NCBI GenBank assembly: GCA_017406565.1
Contig: JAFQYG010000003.1
Coordinates: forward strand, 1 to 64,000
DNA: 64,000 nucleotides
Direction of reading: 5' to 3'
From: Candidatus Saccharimonadota bacterium
GTDB lineage: Bacteria; Patescibacteriota; Saccharimonadia; Saccharimonadales; Saccharimonadaceae
Shown: in pieces, positions 16,304 through 23,795 of the stretch
Numbering within the stretch: the first letter of the stretch is position 1
How the letters are laid out: each line of letters begins with the position of its first letter
Made by a program: the position numbers and the translations under genes
The notes under the pieces: generated by a model
What the model saw: only the letters and a program-made list of their open reading frames with translations
What the model was told of the DNA's origin: nothing
Database searches by the model: none

Positions 16304-17389
16304 TTACAAAGAAACAGCAATTGAGCGGATTTGTTTATTCGTGAGTACGCCATCGGCAGCTTTTAACTTATAGACTATACCGCCGTTTACCCATGCAGCA
16401 TTGCTGCCACTGATATAAATAGTCAAACCTTGTTCACGTACAATAGAATATTCATCACGGTAAGTTTCTTTGACAAAGTTATTAAGAAGAGCATTGGAAT
16501 CCCATGTTGATGCTTCTTCTTCTAGTGTAAACTTATCATCGGAATTAGTGTGACGAAACTCTAATACTACTCTCCCGTTTTCCGAAGTAATGCCTGATAC
16601 GCTATAGTCACGCGGAACATAACTTGGGTACGTAGCATTAATGCCAGTTTGCATTGCAGCGACCCTCAATGAGATATCGGGCATATTTAGATTCACGAAA
16701 TACGCAATTGCGAAAACTGCAGCTGTAGCGCAAGATAATGCCAACATAACTCGACCAAAACCAAAACGCATTTTCCCCATACTTTTAGTTTTCTTAGCCT
16801 TCTGGGATGAGGCCATCTTTTTTTCTTTCATATCAGCAGTTGCGGCCGACATTAGGGCTTTCTTGATAGCTTGATCTTTCAATTCTTTAGCAGTCATACG
16901 CTGACCCTGCGTTTGTTGTTTTGCCATCATTTGCTGACGTTCGCGCATTTTAGTCTGAGCACTCTTTTGCATCGGATGAGCTTCAACCGGTTTCATGGAA
17001 TCCTCTACTTGTATTTTAGTCCGTCCAGACATCTTAGTTTGCATCATCTTCTTCTCGGTCTGCATTTGCATCTGTATTTCTGACTTTTGTTGGTTCATTT
17101 GTTGAGTTTTCATTTGATTTTGCATTGAGTCTTGACCTTGTTTTGCCATCATCTGTTGCTGACTCTGCATCTGTTTTTGCTTCTGCATTTGCTGTTGACT
17201 CATTGAGGTGCCAAAACGAGTGATTTTAGGACTACGCTTGATTGAAACTTGCACATCAGTGCTCTTAGTAGTTTGCGTAGACATCATTTTACCAGTAGGA
17301 CGACGAACATACCTACGATTTAATGTCGTAGATGCTTGCGCACGACGGTGCGAAACTGTGGCTGAATGATTGGCGTTTGATTTCTGCAT
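16304..17389 (-). CDS. Met/Gln-rich membrane protein with DUF4367-like outer domain
   Basis: 361 residues in three parts. Residues ~1-60 are basic. Residues ~60-205 are a low-complexity, disordered tract dominated by Gln, Met and Lys (for example QQQMQKQKQMQSQQQMMAK). After one transmembrane helix (MLALSCATAAVFAIAYFV, about residue 220) comes an outer domain with the pattern of DUF4367/anti-sigma-associated domains: YPSYVPRDYSVSG, STWDSNALLNNFV, GLTIYISGSNAAWVNGGIVY and a terminal IRSIAVSL. The Met/Gln tract is cytoplasmic by topology, since the outer domain lies C-terminal. Function is unknown; metal binding, phase separation or RNA contact by the tract are speculations. Confidence 0.82.
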   Translation of the reverse strand: MQKSNANHSATVSHRRAQASTTLNRRYVRRPTGKMMSTQTTKSTDVQVSIKRSPKITRFGTSMSQQQMQKQKQMQSQQQMMAKQGQDSMQNQMKTQQMNQQKSEIQMQMQTEKKMMQTKMSGRTKIQVEDSMKPVEAHPMQKSAQTKMRERQQMMAKQQTQGQRMTAKELKDQAIKKALMSAATADMKEKKMASSQKAKKTKSMGKMRFGFGRVMLALSCATAAVFAIAYFVNLNMPDISLRVAAMQTGINATYPSYVPRDYSVSGITSENGRVVLEFRHTNSDDKFTLEEEASTWDSNALLNNFVKETYRDEYSIVREQGLTIYISGSNAAWVNGGIVYKLKAADGVLTNKQIRSIAVSL

Positions 17390-17466
17390 TTAATACCTCG
17401 CTTGTTCCTATTTCAATCATACACTGCTTTTGTTTAAAACGCAAGAGCTTTTATTGCGTATTATGT

Positions 17467-17472
17467 TATAAT
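17467..17472 (+). promoter_or_regulatory. Extended -10 upstream of the PEGA gene
   Basis: TGT-TATAAT. The predicted start site (6 bases later) falls on a GTG codon at 17479. Confidence 0.65.
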
Positions 17473-17478
17473 ATAAGT

Positions 17479-17520
17479 GTGAGCCTATCTTTTAAACAGT
17501 TTTTAAAAATATGGATATAG
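17479..17520 (+). CDS. Possible 13-codon leaderless leader peptide
   Basis: A GTG lies exactly 6 bases after TATAAT, the same geometry as the leaderless genes in this window, and opens a 13-codon frame (MSLSFKQFLKIWI) whose TAG overlaps the ATG of the PEGA gene by 10 bases. The PEGA gene itself lacks a Shine-Dalgarno, so coupled translation is plausible. It could equally be chance. Confidence 0.3.
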   Translation: MSLSFKQFLKIWI

Positions 17521-18935
17521 AAAAACAAAAGAAACGCCAAAGCTTCAAGATTATCATATCTGAAATTATTATGGTGCTCGCTGTTATAGCTACGGTCACG
17601 GTTTTAGCATTCATTGTTTCTGGCTATTGGATTAATTCTGATTTTGAAGTTGAACGTCAAGGTATGGTACAAGTTTCCTCTGTCCCAACCGGAGCCAATG
17701 TCGATATTGATGGAAGTTCATCATGGTTACAACGCACTAACACATCCAGGGTCCTTTCTAGTGGCGAACATACTATTACGCTAACTAAGGATGGCTACGA
17801 TTCTTGGTCTAAGACTGTTAATATTAAAGAAGGGTTACTTTACCGATTGCATTATCCGCGCCTCTTCCTTAGTGAGCGTACTCCAGAGCATATGTTGCCA
17901 ATCACAGGCGATACTATGGCAACCGTGTCATCAGATCATAGCACAATGGTATTTATAAATAACACTACTAAATGGTCTTATTTGAATCTAACTTCAGATA
18001 AACTAGAACCAAAACCGCTTGACATTTCTAAGGCTTTTTCCAGCGTTAGTTTAGCCGAGTCTTCTTCGACTGGTTTGTTTACTGGTGAAATAATTAAAGC
18101 CGATTGGGATTTTGATGGTACACATATTCTATTCAAAGTTCGTCAGGAAGATAAAATTGAGTGGGTATTAATCAATGTTCGTGATGTTACAAAAAGTATT
18201 AATCTTACCAAAGAGTTTGGTGCCGACTTTAGCGACGTTAAAATTTTAGATAATTCTTCTAATAATTTACTCGCAGTGCGTAATTATAATTTACATCGGA
18301 TTGATACATCGAGCAAACAAATCTCCTCGGTTTTAGTTGAGAATGTAATTGATTTTGATCATTTTGAAAATGAGATTGTTTTCACTGCTAAGCATACAGT
18401 AGACACTACCGACCAACTGCCTAATGCAGAATACTATGTCGGTTATTTCAAACTTGGAGACGAAAAAATAACCAAACTCGAGACTACTACTACTCCAGTC
18501 AAAGTTGTTTTAAGCAAATTCTATGACAAAAAATACATCACAGTTTTATCAGATAATCAGCTGGTTGTACATTCTAGGGACAAATATACTGAAAAAACTA
18601 ATTATGAACTATCATTTACACCCAAGCGTATGCTAGTTGGGCACGATGGCGAATTCATTCTGATGGCCACCGACAATAATCTAGCTACTCTGGATATGGA
18701 AGCCAACTTAGTTCGCGAATGGACAATCGAAAACGACAAATATGGCTGGCTAGATAATGATATGCTCTATGTTGTATCCGACGGTGAATTAATTGTCTAT
18801 GATTTTGATGGTTACAATCGTCGCTCGGTCGCTAAAAACGCTTCTTCTCACTTCCCTGTCGCAATCACCGATAATAAATGGCTTTACTATGTCAGTGATG
18901 ATGAATTGATTCGAGAATGGATAGTAGAGCACTAA
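17511..18935 (+). CDS. Membrane-anchored PEGA-domain protein with beta-propeller-like outer part
   Basis: 474 residues. A short basic N-terminus is followed by one transmembrane helix (about residues 15-38, IMVLAVIATVTVLAFIVSGY). A PEGA domain follows (VQVSSVPTGANVDIDG, LSSGEHTITLTKDGYDSWSK). The rest consists of repeated beta-strand units of WD/Tol-type character (STMVFINNTTKWSYL, HILFKVRQEDKIEWVLI, KYGWLDNDMLYVVSDGELIVYDFDG), suggesting a propeller. PEGA domains commonly occur in surface or periplasmic proteins. It is convergent with the sortase gene with no gap between the stop codons. Function unknown, probably an envelope sensor or scaffold. Confidence 0.85.
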   Translation: MDIEKQKKRQSFKIIISEIIMVLAVIATVTVLAFIVSGYWINSDFEVERQGMVQVSSVPTGANVDIDGSSSWLQRTNTSRVLSSGEHTITLTKDGYDSWSKTVNIKEGLLYRLHYPRLFLSERTPEHMLPITGDTMATVSSDHSTMVFINNTTKWSYLNLTSDKLEPKPLDISKAFSSVSLAESSSTGLFTGEIIKADWDFDGTHILFKVRQEDKIEWVLINVRDVTKSINLTKEFGADFSDVKILDNSSNNLLAVRNYNLHRIDTSSKQISSVLVENVIDFDHFENEIVFTAKHTVDTTDQLPNAEYYVGYFKLGDEKITKLETTTTPVKVVLSKFYDKKYITVLSDNQLVVHSRDKYTEKTNYELSFTPKRMLVGHDGEFILMATDNNLATLDMEANLVREWTIENDKYGWLDNDMLYVVSDGELIVYDFDGYNRRSVAKNASSHFPVAITDNKWLYYVSDDELIREWIVEH

Positions 18936-20144
18936 TTATTGACCAGTCATAAAGTTCCAGATTCCTTCAAAGAAGGATGGTTCATTGGAAGGTAGTGCTT
19001 CAGTTTCGGTGGATGGCGTGAATTGCTCTGCCTCTTCTGCTCCCTCTACGTTCGGCGAAATCTGTTCACTAGTCACAAGTAAACGGTATCTCGACGTGCC
19101 AAGTGGTGTACAGGTTACCAAAGTCAACATTGGTTTATCAGTCTCAATTACCAATGCTGCTACATTTGACGGATCCACGACTTCCTTTTTGATTACACGG
19201 TACGTATATCGGGTAGAATTATAGTTAACATAAATAAGATCACCATCTTCCAACCTCTCTAATCCCGAAAAGATATACTTGTATGGATTTGAACTATAGA
19301 CATCGCCTGCTGAATGTCCAGTGATTACTAAATTACCAATTTCACCCGGATACGCACTCGCGCCAGCGATTCGATAATGCGCAACACCATTATTCATGGC
19401 TGACATTACTTCAGATAGCTGAATACCAAAATGTACCGGTACGTCAACATTTAATTTCGGGATAATTAATCTCGGTTCCGGCGATACATTCTGCGTAATT
19501 GTCGGGTCAATTGCTTCAATTTGCGAAGGTGGTGCATTCCCTGGCGACACATAAGCCATAATTGGTGCAAATATTAGACGATTGTATTGTAAAAACAAAA
19601 TTACTAACACTACGGCAAGACCAGCTAAAATCGGCATTAAATGGCGTTTCCGACGTGTATTCTTGGCACTTTCAGTCGCTTTCTTTCGAATGCGATGTCT
19701 TAATCTTGACTTTATCTCATCAATTTCGGAAACTTCCTCTGCGCTTCCATCGATATTCTCCCCTGTCCCTAAAGACATACTACCTTTTTTGCCAAGTTTA
19801 GCACTAGAGCGTGTCAAAGAGTTTAATATTTCTTCTTCTTCCGCCTTTTCACGCGCATCTTTCAACCTTTCTTTCGCTACATAGTTCTGAGCCGCCTTAG
19901 AATAGTATTCACTATAGTATCTCTGATAATAATCTTGCCAAGCAGAGTGGTATTTCTTCCATGATTCAGAATTAATCTTAGTAGTGACAGGCTCATCCTT
20001 CATCCTGGCATTGTCTGTTCCGACTTCTTTGGCCGCTTTTTTCGCTGATTCAGCATAAGCAGCTAGGACTTTTTTCCTAGCTAAAGCTGCTGCAGCTTGT
20101 CTTTGCAGATCACTCGAAGATTGCCCACCGTTTTCGGAATTCAT
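18936..20144 (-). CDS. Sortase (class C-like transpeptidase)
   Basis: 402 residues from the ATG at 20144, chosen because TATAAT ends 6 bases before it. The N-terminal ~165 residues are cytoplasmic, charged and helical, unusually long for a sortase; one transmembrane helix follows (LMPILAGLAVVLVILFLQY). The catalytic domain shows LNVDVPVHFGI, the His motif ITGHSAGD and the Cys motif TLVTCTPLGTSRYRLLV. TCTP with the downstream Arg fits class C/D sortases, which join surface proteins to cell wall or polymerise pilins. The only sorting signal seen in this window is VPNTG in the protein at 46335. The C-terminal Pro/Glu-rich tail ends at FMTGQ. Confidence 0.93.
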   Translation of the reverse strand: MNSENGGQSSSDLQRQAAAALARKKVLAAYAESAKKAAKEVGTDNARMKDEPVTTKINSESWKKYHSAWQDYYQRYYSEYYSKAAQNYVAKERLKDAREKAEEEEILNSLTRSSAKLGKKGSMSLGTGENIDGSAEEVSEIDEIKSRLRHRIRKKATESAKNTRRKRHLMPILAGLAVVLVILFLQYNRLIFAPIMAYVSPGNAPPSQIEAIDPTITQNVSPEPRLIIPKLNVDVPVHFGIQLSEVMSAMNNGVAHYRIAGASAYPGEIGNLVITGHSAGDVYSSNPYKYIFSGLERLEDGDLIYVNYNSTRYTYRVIKKEVVDPSNVAALVIETDKPMLTLVTCTPLGTSRYRLLVTSEQISPNVEGAEEAEQFTPSTETEALPSNEPSFFEGIWNFMTGQ

Positions 20145-20150
20145 AGGGTT

Positions 20151-20156
20151 ATTATA
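20151..20156 (-). promoter_or_regulatory. Extended -10 of the sortase gene (leaderless type)
   Basis: TGC-TATAAT, 6 bases (AACCCT) to the ATG at 20144. Confidence 0.75.
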
Positions 20157-20177
20157 GCACATTTCACCAGATTATGA

Positions 20178-20183
20178 TATAAT
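20178..20183 (+). promoter_or_regulatory. Extended -10 of tRNA-Leu
   Basis: TGA-TATAAT, about 8 bases before the mature tRNA, so the 5' leader is very short. It is divergent from the sortase promoter about 25 bases away. Confidence 0.7.
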
Positions 20184-20191
20184 TGCAACAT

Positions 20192-20278
20192 GGGCGAATG
20201 GCGGAACTGGTAGACGCGCTAGACTCAAAATCTTGTGGCCTCCGGGCCGTGAGGGTTCAAGTCCCTCTTCGCCCACCA
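20192..20278 (+). tRNA. tRNA-Leu (anticodon CAA)
   Basis: Acceptor GGGCGAA / TTCGCCC, D-arm GGCGGAACTGGTAGACGC, anticodon loop CTCAAAA (anticodon CAA), long variable arm GTGGCCTCCGGGCCGT, T-arm GAGGGTTCAAGTCCCTC, encoded CCA. The long variable arm is typical of tRNA-Leu. Confidence 0.96.
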
Positions 20279-20300
20279 AGTCCCAGAGAGGGACTTTTTT
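20279..20300 (+). terminator. Terminator of tRNA-Leu
   Basis: GTCCC / GGGAC stem, five-base loop, six T. It overlaps the stop codon of the opposing histidine kinase gene. Confidence 0.9.
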
Positions 20301-21249
20301 AATGGCTAAAAGTAATTGTAAATCTCGTTATGGTTTTATTGCTTTCGCAACGGATATCCCATTTGTTTTGCTCGCAGAGCGCTTTAGCGATAGCGAGCCC
20401 AAGCCCAGAACCATCTTTAGTTTTGTCGGTCTGATAAAAGCGATCAAATACCTTCTCTAAATCTTCTTTAGGAATTGTCGCCCCATCGTTTGCGATGGCG
20501 ATACTGTTTTTATTTAGAGTTATTGATACTTTTTTATTACCATATTTTGTGGCGTTATCTAGTAATATGTCTAGAGACTGGAGAATATCTTGTTTTGGTA
20601 ACATAAAAATACTATCATCGGTTGTGGATTTTAAAGTAATATTTCCCTTAAATTTAGGCTTAAACATTTCAATGCGTTTTTTAATTTCTTCCTTTAAATC
20701 AATTTTTTCTGATGTATTTTTTTCAATACTACCTGCATCCATTCTAGCTAGTTGCAATAAGTCCAGTACTAGTTTATTAGCGTGTCCGATTTCGTTTTCG
20801 ATATTAGATTTCCATTTTTCATCATCCTTATCTACATCAAGTGCTTCAATGTTGGCCTGAATAATAGCGAGTGGCGTTTTTAACTCATGAGAAGCGTTAG
20901 CTATAAATAGTTTTTGCTTTTCGTAAGAATCTCTGACTGGCTCAACAATTTTTTGCGATGTGTAATAAATGATTAAAAAAGTTACTAATTCAATAATAGC
21001 CCCAACGCAAAGCAGTGTTATAAGAAGACGCTCGCTCCCTTCTTTACGGTCCTTTTCAATAAAATCCTGTAATTCCTGATCGCCATAGAGTGCGGGATTT
21101 GGCATACTAAAATCTGGTTCCATCTGCGGTTTTGGCTCTGGGCGCGTAGTGGATGAGAAAACCATAATCAAAACACCCGACAGAACCAAAATAGCAGTAG
21201 TGACGGCCATTGTGATGACTATTATTCTATTTCTTAATTTCTTAAACAT
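20299..21249 (-). CDS. Sensor histidine kinase (EnvZ/PhoR type)
   Basis: 316 residues. Two transmembrane helices (about residues 12-32 and 75-95) enclose a short outer loop rich in Pro and acidic residues (PEPKPQMEPDFSMPNP). The HisKA motif is FIANASHELKTPLAII with the phosphoacceptor His; HATPase boxes are LLDNATKYGN (N), a D-box-like AIANDGATIP and GSGLGLAIAK (G). It is cotranscribed with the response regulator 1 base upstream. The small sensor loop suggests sensing of membrane or envelope state. It resembles Firmicutes/Clostridia kinases more than its neighbours do (inference, not tested). Confidence 0.94.
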   Translation of the reverse strand: MFKKLRNRIIVITMAVTTAILVLSGVLIMVFSSTTRPEPKPQMEPDFSMPNPALYGDQELQDFIEKDRKEGSERLLITLLCVGAIIELVTFLIIYYTSQKIVEPVRDSYEKQKLFIANASHELKTPLAIIQANIEALDVDKDDEKWKSNIENEIGHANKLVLDLLQLARMDAGSIEKNTSEKIDLKEEIKKRIEMFKPKFKGNITLKSTTDDSIFMLPKQDILQSLDILLDNATKYGNKKVSITLNKNSIAIANDGATIPKEDLEKVFDRFYQTDKTKDGSGLGLAIAKALCEQNKWDIRCESNKTITRFTITFSH

Positions 21250-21250
21250 A

Positions 21251-21910
21251 CTATTTACTCGTTAACTTATATCCTAAACCACGGATAGTGATAATTTTAG
21301 CTTTACTATGAACTTTCTTCAATAGTTTACGAATTCTAGATATATATGATTCAATATAATTATCTTCACCGAGGCCGTCCTCACCCCAAACTTTCGCAAG
21401 CAGATGATCTTTACTAATCAATATTTCAGGTGATCTCATGAGCTCAGTTATTATTTCAATTTCTTTAGCCGTGAGTTGCTCTCCATTCAAAGTTGCATTT
21501 GTTTTATCTAGCACTAAATCCCCATAAGTGACATCCGAGATATCAATGGTTTTTGGACGACGAATTAGAGCTTTAATTCTAGCGACCAATTCTGCAGTTT
21601 TAAATGGTTTAGCTAAGTAATCATCCGCTCCGTGTTCTAAATGACTGACTTTAGTCTCAACTTCTGATAAGGCCGACAACATGATGACTGGAGTTTGAAC
21701 ATTTTTTTCACGCATGCGCTTTAAAATATCAGTACCAGACAATTTCGGTAGCATAATGTCCAAAACCACACAATCATATATATCGCTTAGGGCATTATCT
21801 AATCCAGTTTCACCATCACTAGCCAAATCAACCGTAATACCTTGTTTTTCTAAATTATGTTTGACCGCTTCAGCCAAGAAAGTCGCATCTTCTACATAGA
21901 GTACTCTCAT
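21251..21910 (-). CDS. OmpR/PhoB-family response regulator
   Basis: 219 residues: receiver domain with the phosphoacceptor Asp in CVVLDIMLPKLSGTD and the conserved KPFKTAEL lysine, then a winged-helix DNA-binding domain (LTAKEIEIITELM, VWGEDGLGEDNYIESYISRIRKLL, IRGLGYKL). AAGGAG precedes the ATG. It forms an operon with the kinase downstream and is divergent from the surface operon at 22056, the most likely target. Confidence 0.95.
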   Translation of the reverse strand: MRVLYVEDATFLAEAVKHNLEKQGITVDLASDGETGLDNALSDIYDCVVLDIMLPKLSGTDILKRMREKNVQTPVIMLSALSEVETKVSHLEHGADDYLAKPFKTAELVARIKALIRRPKTIDISDVTYGDLVLDKTNATLNGEQLTAKEIEIITELMRSPEILISKDHLLAKVWGEDGLGEDNYIESYISRIRKLLKKVHSKAKIITIRGLGYKLTSK

Positions 21911-21982
21911 CTTAATTCTCCTTATTTAATTATAGTATAATTCTGCACTTTGAAGCTAAAACGAAACTGAAAAATAACTTAT

Positions 21983-22029
21983 GGTTCTTTTAAGGTTTCT
22001 TTCAGAAAAATAAATAATAATAGTATTAT
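21983..22029 (+). promoter_or_regulatory. Predicted response-regulator site and promoter of the 22056 operon
   Basis: Two direct repeats with an 11-base period, GGTTCTTTTAA (21983-21993) and GGTTTCTTTCA (21994-22004), run into a -35 box TTCAGA (22001-22006), then 17 bases and TATTAT (22024-22029). Tandem repeats with one-helical-turn spacing overlapping -35 are typical of OmpR-family activators. Confidence 0.6.
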
Positions 22030-22055
22030 AATAATATTTAAACAGGAGAACTATT

Positions 22056-22391
22056 ATGGAAAATGAAAAAGACAATCATCAAAAAGACCACGTTAAAGAG
22101 AAAATTATTCTCTTTATTATAGGCGTGCTAGTTGGCGCAGTAATTTCAACTGGTGCATTTTTTGCATATATTAATATAGCTGGCGTTGGAAACAATAGTA
22201 GTCATAGCCACTCAATGCAAAAACAGAGTGGTACGCCACCAGAAAAACCAAGCGGTGACAATGAACAAAGCAATACCCCACCAGAAATGCCAAACGGTGA
22301 AAACGATTCAGATAGCCAAAGCAATACCCCACCAGAAATGCCAAACGGTGAAAACGATTCTGGAAGTAATAATAATTCAAACAATAGCTAA
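22056..22391 (+). CDS. Small membrane protein with Pro/Asn/Glu-rich repeats
   Basis: 111 residues: charged N-terminus, one transmembrane helix with a glycine face (IILFIIGVLVGAVISTGAFFAY), then an outer, disordered tail with repeats of the type NTPPEMPNGENDS; two copies are identical at DNA level over 44 bases. The tail resembles the TPPEMP-rich low-complexity segments of Clostridia surface proteins. First gene of an operon with the beta-helix protein at 22401, 9 bases downstream, and divergent from the two-component system. Function unknown; it may be a ligand or partner of the kinase. Confidence 0.8.
   Translation: MENEKDNHQKDHVKEKIILFIIGVLVGAVISTGAFFAYINIAGVGNNSSHSHSMQKQSGTPPEKPSGDNEQSNTPPEMPNGENDSDSQSNTPPEMPNGENDSGSNNNSNNS
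22266..22360 (+). repeat. Tandem 51-base repeat inside the 22056 gene
   Basis: 44 identical bases at 22266-22309 and 22317-22360, period 51, encoding the NTPPEMPNGENDS units. Recent duplication or slippage. Confidence 0.85.
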
Positions 22392-22400
22392 GGAGAAAAA

Positions 22401-23744
22401 GTGAATAAAAAACAAATTATTACGTATTCATCCATAATTGCTGCCTTAGTTATAACTCTAGGTGCATTATGGTTTTTAATTATCGCTACTGTCAATTCAA
22501 ATACCGCAGAAGATGACAACAGTAGTGTTCCCACCATGAGTGACGATTCGTCGTCTACCTCCTACACCGCAGTTAAAGAAATCACCTCGGATGAGGAAGT
22601 CGCAAATGGCGAGTTTTCATCAACAAACGCAGATGAAAATGTTATTTCTGCAACTGGAAACATTAAAGCTACTCTGTCCAACATCACAGTTACGAAAACT
22701 GGTGATTCAGACGGCGGCGACAACACTAGTTTTTATGGTACTAATTCGGCGATTATCGCGAAAGGCGGCGCGAACCTAACCATTAAAAACGCCAATATTA
22801 CAACCGACGCTACTGGCGCGAACGGTGTATTTAGTTATGGTGGCTCTGCTACAACTAACAACTCCTCGTCGGATGGCACAACGGTAAACATTTCTGATTC
22901 CACTATTACAACATCTAAGGGTAATTCTGGTGGTATCATGACTACTGGCGGTGGTACCATGAATGCTGAAAATCTCACCATCACCACAGCTGGCACTTCC
23001 AGTGCGGCGATTCGCTCGGATCGTGGTGGAGGAACCGTTACGGTAAACAAAGGTACTTACAAAACTACTGGCAAAGGTTCACCTACTATTTATTCTACGG
23101 CAGACATCACTGTCAAGAATGCAACTCTAACTGCGACAGCTTCAGAGGGTGTAGTAATTGAAGGTAAAAATAGCGTCACACTTGAAAACGTAAACCTCAC
23201 TGATACAAATAATATGCTGAATGGTAAATCTACTACATATAAAAACATTTTCTTGTATCAGTCTATGAGTGGCGATGCAGCAAGCGGAAAAGCCGTGTTC
23301 ACTGCTAAAAATTCCACGATTACGACTAATCAAGGTGATAGCTTCTATGTAACGAATACTACCGCAGAAATCAACCTAGAAAACAATAAAATCGTTAACA
23401 ACGATACGACTGGGAATTTCTTAAAAATTCAAAAAGATTCATGGGGCAAGTCTGGCAGTAACGGCGGCACGGTTACATTGAATCTAACAAATCAAAAAGC
23501 TACTGGCAATATTATTGTAGATTCTATCTCCAAACTAACTATGAATCTCAGTGATAACAGTTCGTATAAAGGCGCCATTAACAGTGATAATGCTGGTGAA
23601 GTGGAGCTAACGTTAGATAAAACAAGTTCAATCACCCTAACTGGTGACACATATGTTAAATCACTTAATAACGCCGATACGACTAACAGTAATATTAATC
23701 TAAATGGTTATAAACTATATGTAAATGGCGTTGAGCTAAAGTAA
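22401..23744 (+). CDS. Secreted parallel beta-helix (Cthe_2159-like) surface protein
   Basis: 447 residues, GTG start with AAGGAG upstream. A signal-anchor helix (about residues 8-30) is followed by a Ser/Asp linker and long runs of short strand repeats (LTIKNANITTDATGANG, VNISDSTITTSKGNSGG, MNAENLTITTAGTSSAA, VTVNKGTYKTTGKGSP, ITVKNATLTATASEG), the signature of a right-handed beta-helix. This resembles the Cthe_2159-type carbohydrate-binding domain family (polygalacturonate binding in Clostridium; family knowledge). It ends at LNGYKLYVNGVELK. Probably a glycan-binding surface protein regulated by the divergent two-component system. Confidence 0.85.
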   Translation: MNKKQIITYSSIIAALVITLGALWFLIIATVNSNTAEDDNSSVPTMSDDSSSTSYTAVKEITSDEEVANGEFSSTNADENVISATGNIKATLSNITVTKTGDSDGGDNTSFYGTNSAIIAKGGANLTIKNANITTDATGANGVFSYGGSATTNNSSSDGTTVNISDSTITTSKGNSGGIMTTGGGTMNAENLTITTAGTSSAAIRSDRGGGTVTVNKGTYKTTGKGSPTIYSTADITVKNATLTATASEGVVIEGKNSVTLENVNLTDTNNMLNGKSTTYKNIFLYQSMSGDAASGKAVFTAKNSTITTNQGDSFYVTNTTAEINLENNKIVNNDTTGNFLKIQKDSWGKSGSNGGTVTLNLTNQKATGNIIVDSISKLTMNLSDNSSYKGAINSDNAGEVELTLDKTSSITLTGDTYVKSLNNADTTNSNINLNGYKLYVNGVELK

Positions 23745-23753
23745 ACGACGAAA

Positions 23754-23783
23754 CCGGTTATTTATCAATAATCGGTTTTTTTA
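23754..23783 (+). terminator. Terminator of the 22056-22401 operon
   Basis: AACCG-TTATT / AATAA-CGGTT stem with one mismatch and TATC loop, then seven T. It may also serve the convergent gene. Confidence 0.75.
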
Positions 23784-23795
23784 TTGTTTTTCTAC

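Noticed and set aside
22266-22360. CRISPR-like repeat
   Set aside because: Two in-frame copies with period 51 inside a coding sequence, encoding a Pro-rich repeat.
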